5,407 bases of DNA from Candidatus Hydrogenedentota bacterium. Its GTDB lineage: Bacteria; Hydrogenedentota; Hydrogenedentia; Hydrogenedentales; SLHB01. The translations under genes were made by a program, and so were the position numbers. Within the stretch, counting starts at the first letter, position 1; each line of letters begins with the position of its first letter. The notes under the pieces are model-generated. The model searched no databases. It had not been told where the DNA came from and worked only from the letters and a program-made list of their open reading frames with translations. This document shows, in pieces, positions 4,497 to 5,407 of this stretch. Location of the stretch: positions 1-5,407 of the forward strand of contig SLHB01000287.1 in NCBI GenBank assembly GCA_007136375.1. The letters are read 5' to 3'.

Positions 4497-5407
4497 CTAG
4501 AGGTCGAGCTCCTCGACCCAAATGTTCCGGAACCGGACGGGATCGCCGCCGTGGTCTTGCAGCCAGATGCCGCCCAGTTCAGCTTCCTGGCCGCTGACGC
4601 CGCCAGGCGTCGTGTGAGGCAGCTCGACTTCGTCGTGGATGGTCACGCCGTTGTGGATAACCGTGATGACGGCGTTTTCCACCTTCTCACCGTCGTCGTC
4701 GAAGCGCGGCGCGCGGAAGGTGATGTCGTAGGTCTGCCATTCTCCCGGAGGCAGGGTCACATCGGCGTCCGGCTCGCGGATGCTGTAGATCCCGCCGCAG
4801 AGATCGTGGGCCGGCGGCTCGCCGAAGCTGTCGAGCACCTGCACTTCATAGCGGCCATGAACATACACGCCGCTGTTCCCCCGGCCCTGGCCCCGCGCGT
4901 TCGGCATGTAGGGCGTGCGGAATTCAAGGTGCAGCCGGTGATCTCCGAACTCTTCGCGGGTGTACAGGTTGCTGCCGCCTACCTGCATGGCGCCGTCAAC
5001 GACGTGCCATTGCTCGGGCATGCGCCGCCACTGGCTGGTGTCGGACCCGTCGAAGAGGAGGATGGCCCCCTCCGGGGGCTCCGCGCCCAGGTTGGGCGGC
5101 TCGTGGAAGACGCGCTCGAGCTGGAACTGCGCGCCCCCATACTGAGGCCCGCGGACGCGGCCCTCGAGTTCGCCGTCGTAGATGTCCGCCGTCAATACGT
5201 GAACGTTCGTCAGGCCGTCGTCCTCGGTCTCTTCGCCCCAGATGCCCCGGAACGCCGCGGACTCGCCCTCACGCGTTCCGTAGAGTGCCGCGTCCATGCC
5301 CTGACCTTCCAGGACGAGGCGGTATTCATTGCCGCCGAGCCCAATGATCTTGGCGGTGATGTCGCCGGTTCCCTGGCTTCCGGAATAGCTGCCTTCCCAG
5401 TTGCCGA
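4497..5407 (-). CDS. DUF1080 / 3-keto-disaccharide hydrolase family protein, 5' partial
   Basis: The frame stays open from the stop at 4499-4497 to the window edge, giving 302 visible residues. The ATG at 5297 is internal: the 36 codons before it read GNWEGSYSG, then ITAKIIGLGGNEYRLVLEG, and clearly continue the fold. Residues 1 to about 100 form a small beta-rich module seen ahead of this domain in planctomycete-type proteins. The DUF1080 domain (PF06439, concanavalin A-like sandwich) spans about 112-302. Its hallmarks are ILLFDGSDTSQW (115-126), WHVVDGAMQV (133-142), a central block with NSGVYVHGRYEVQVLDS (177-193), PPGEWQTYDITFRAPRFD (219-236) and a terminal IWLQDHGGDPVRFRNIWVEEL (280-300). 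Some family members cleave 3-keto-glycosides after oxidation by partner dehydrogenases, usually in the periplasm. That activity is not demonstrable here, and a glycan-binding role is possible. No partner oxidoreductase is visible. The signal peptide, if any, lies outside the window. Confidence 0.9.
   Translation of the reverse strand, partial: GNWEGSYSGSQGTGDITAKIIGLGGNEYRLVLEGQGMDAALYGTREGESAAFRGIWGEETEDDGLTNVHVLTADIYDGELEGRVRGPQYGGAQFQLERVFHEPPNLGAEPPEGAILLFDGSDTSQWRRMPEQWHVVDGAMQVGGSNLYTREEFGDHRLHLEFRTPYMPNARGQGRGNSGVYVHGRYEVQVLDSFGEPPAHDLCGGIYSIREPDADVTLPPGEWQTYDITFRAPRFDDDGEKVENAVITVIHNGVTIHDEVELPHTTPGGVSGQEAELGGIWLQDHGGDPVRFRNIWVEELDL

Noticed and set aside
1..5407. Mobile element, defence system, phage or CRISPR content
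   Set aside because: There is no transposase, integrase, nuclease, toxin or array. Codon style looks uniform across the genes, and the repeats are confined to intergenic hairpins.

Overview
This is a GC-rich window of about 5.4 kb (roughly 60-65% G+C by eye) with long, cleanly coded bacterial genes. It carries five protein genes, two of them cut by the window edges. There is no rRNA, tRNA, CRISPR array, transposase or phage gene. The gene families are stand-alone secreted discoidin (F5/8 type C) proteins, a 3-keto-disaccharide hydrolase (DUF1080) protein, and a bacterial member of the TIGR03663/Agl23-like GT-C family next to an ALG5-like GT2. This mix is typical of the Planctomycetota / Hydrogenedentota / Lentisphaerota-Verrucomicrobiota neighbourhood. 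I lean to a Hydrogenedentota- or planctomycete-like bacterium, but that placement is inference from gene content.

Layout. Bases 1-666 (+) are the 3' part of a secreted, very acidic discoidin-domain protein. It ends at a canonical intrinsic terminator (721-760). A sigma70-type promoter with an extended -10 (785-813) follows, then a leader of about 120 nt and a complete paralogue (940-1656, +). The two mature proteins align without gaps over 200 residues at about 68% identity by hand count. Behind the paralogue come two tandem GC-rich stem-loop units and a 13-bp stem-loop that is probably its terminator. Next is a 520-aa polytopic membrane glycosyltransferase-like protein (1861-3423, +). It faces, tail to tail across 50 nt, a 236-aa dolichyl-/polyprenyl-phosphate hexosyltransferase-like GT2 (3474-4184, -). 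A 312-nt gene-free stretch rich in inverted repeats follows. The window ends inside a DUF1080 protein (4497 to beyond 5407, -) whose N-terminus lies outside.

How the genes may work together. The ALG5-like GT2 would load a hexose onto a polyprenyl phosphate on the cytoplasmic face. The Agl23-like GT-C protein has the right architecture to use such a lipid-linked sugar on the outer face. Together they make a plausible two-gene surface- or protein-glycosylation module (inference). The discoidin proteins and the DUF1080 protein look like an exported carbohydrate-binding or carbohydrate-processing set. I see no direct link between them and the glycosyltransferase pair beyond proximity.

Nothing here amounts to a clearly new system. 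The items most worth a second look are the convergent glycosyltransferase pair, the tandem discoidin duplication with its own promoter and leader, the strong GC hairpins without U-tracts behind several genes, and the structured 312-nt gap.
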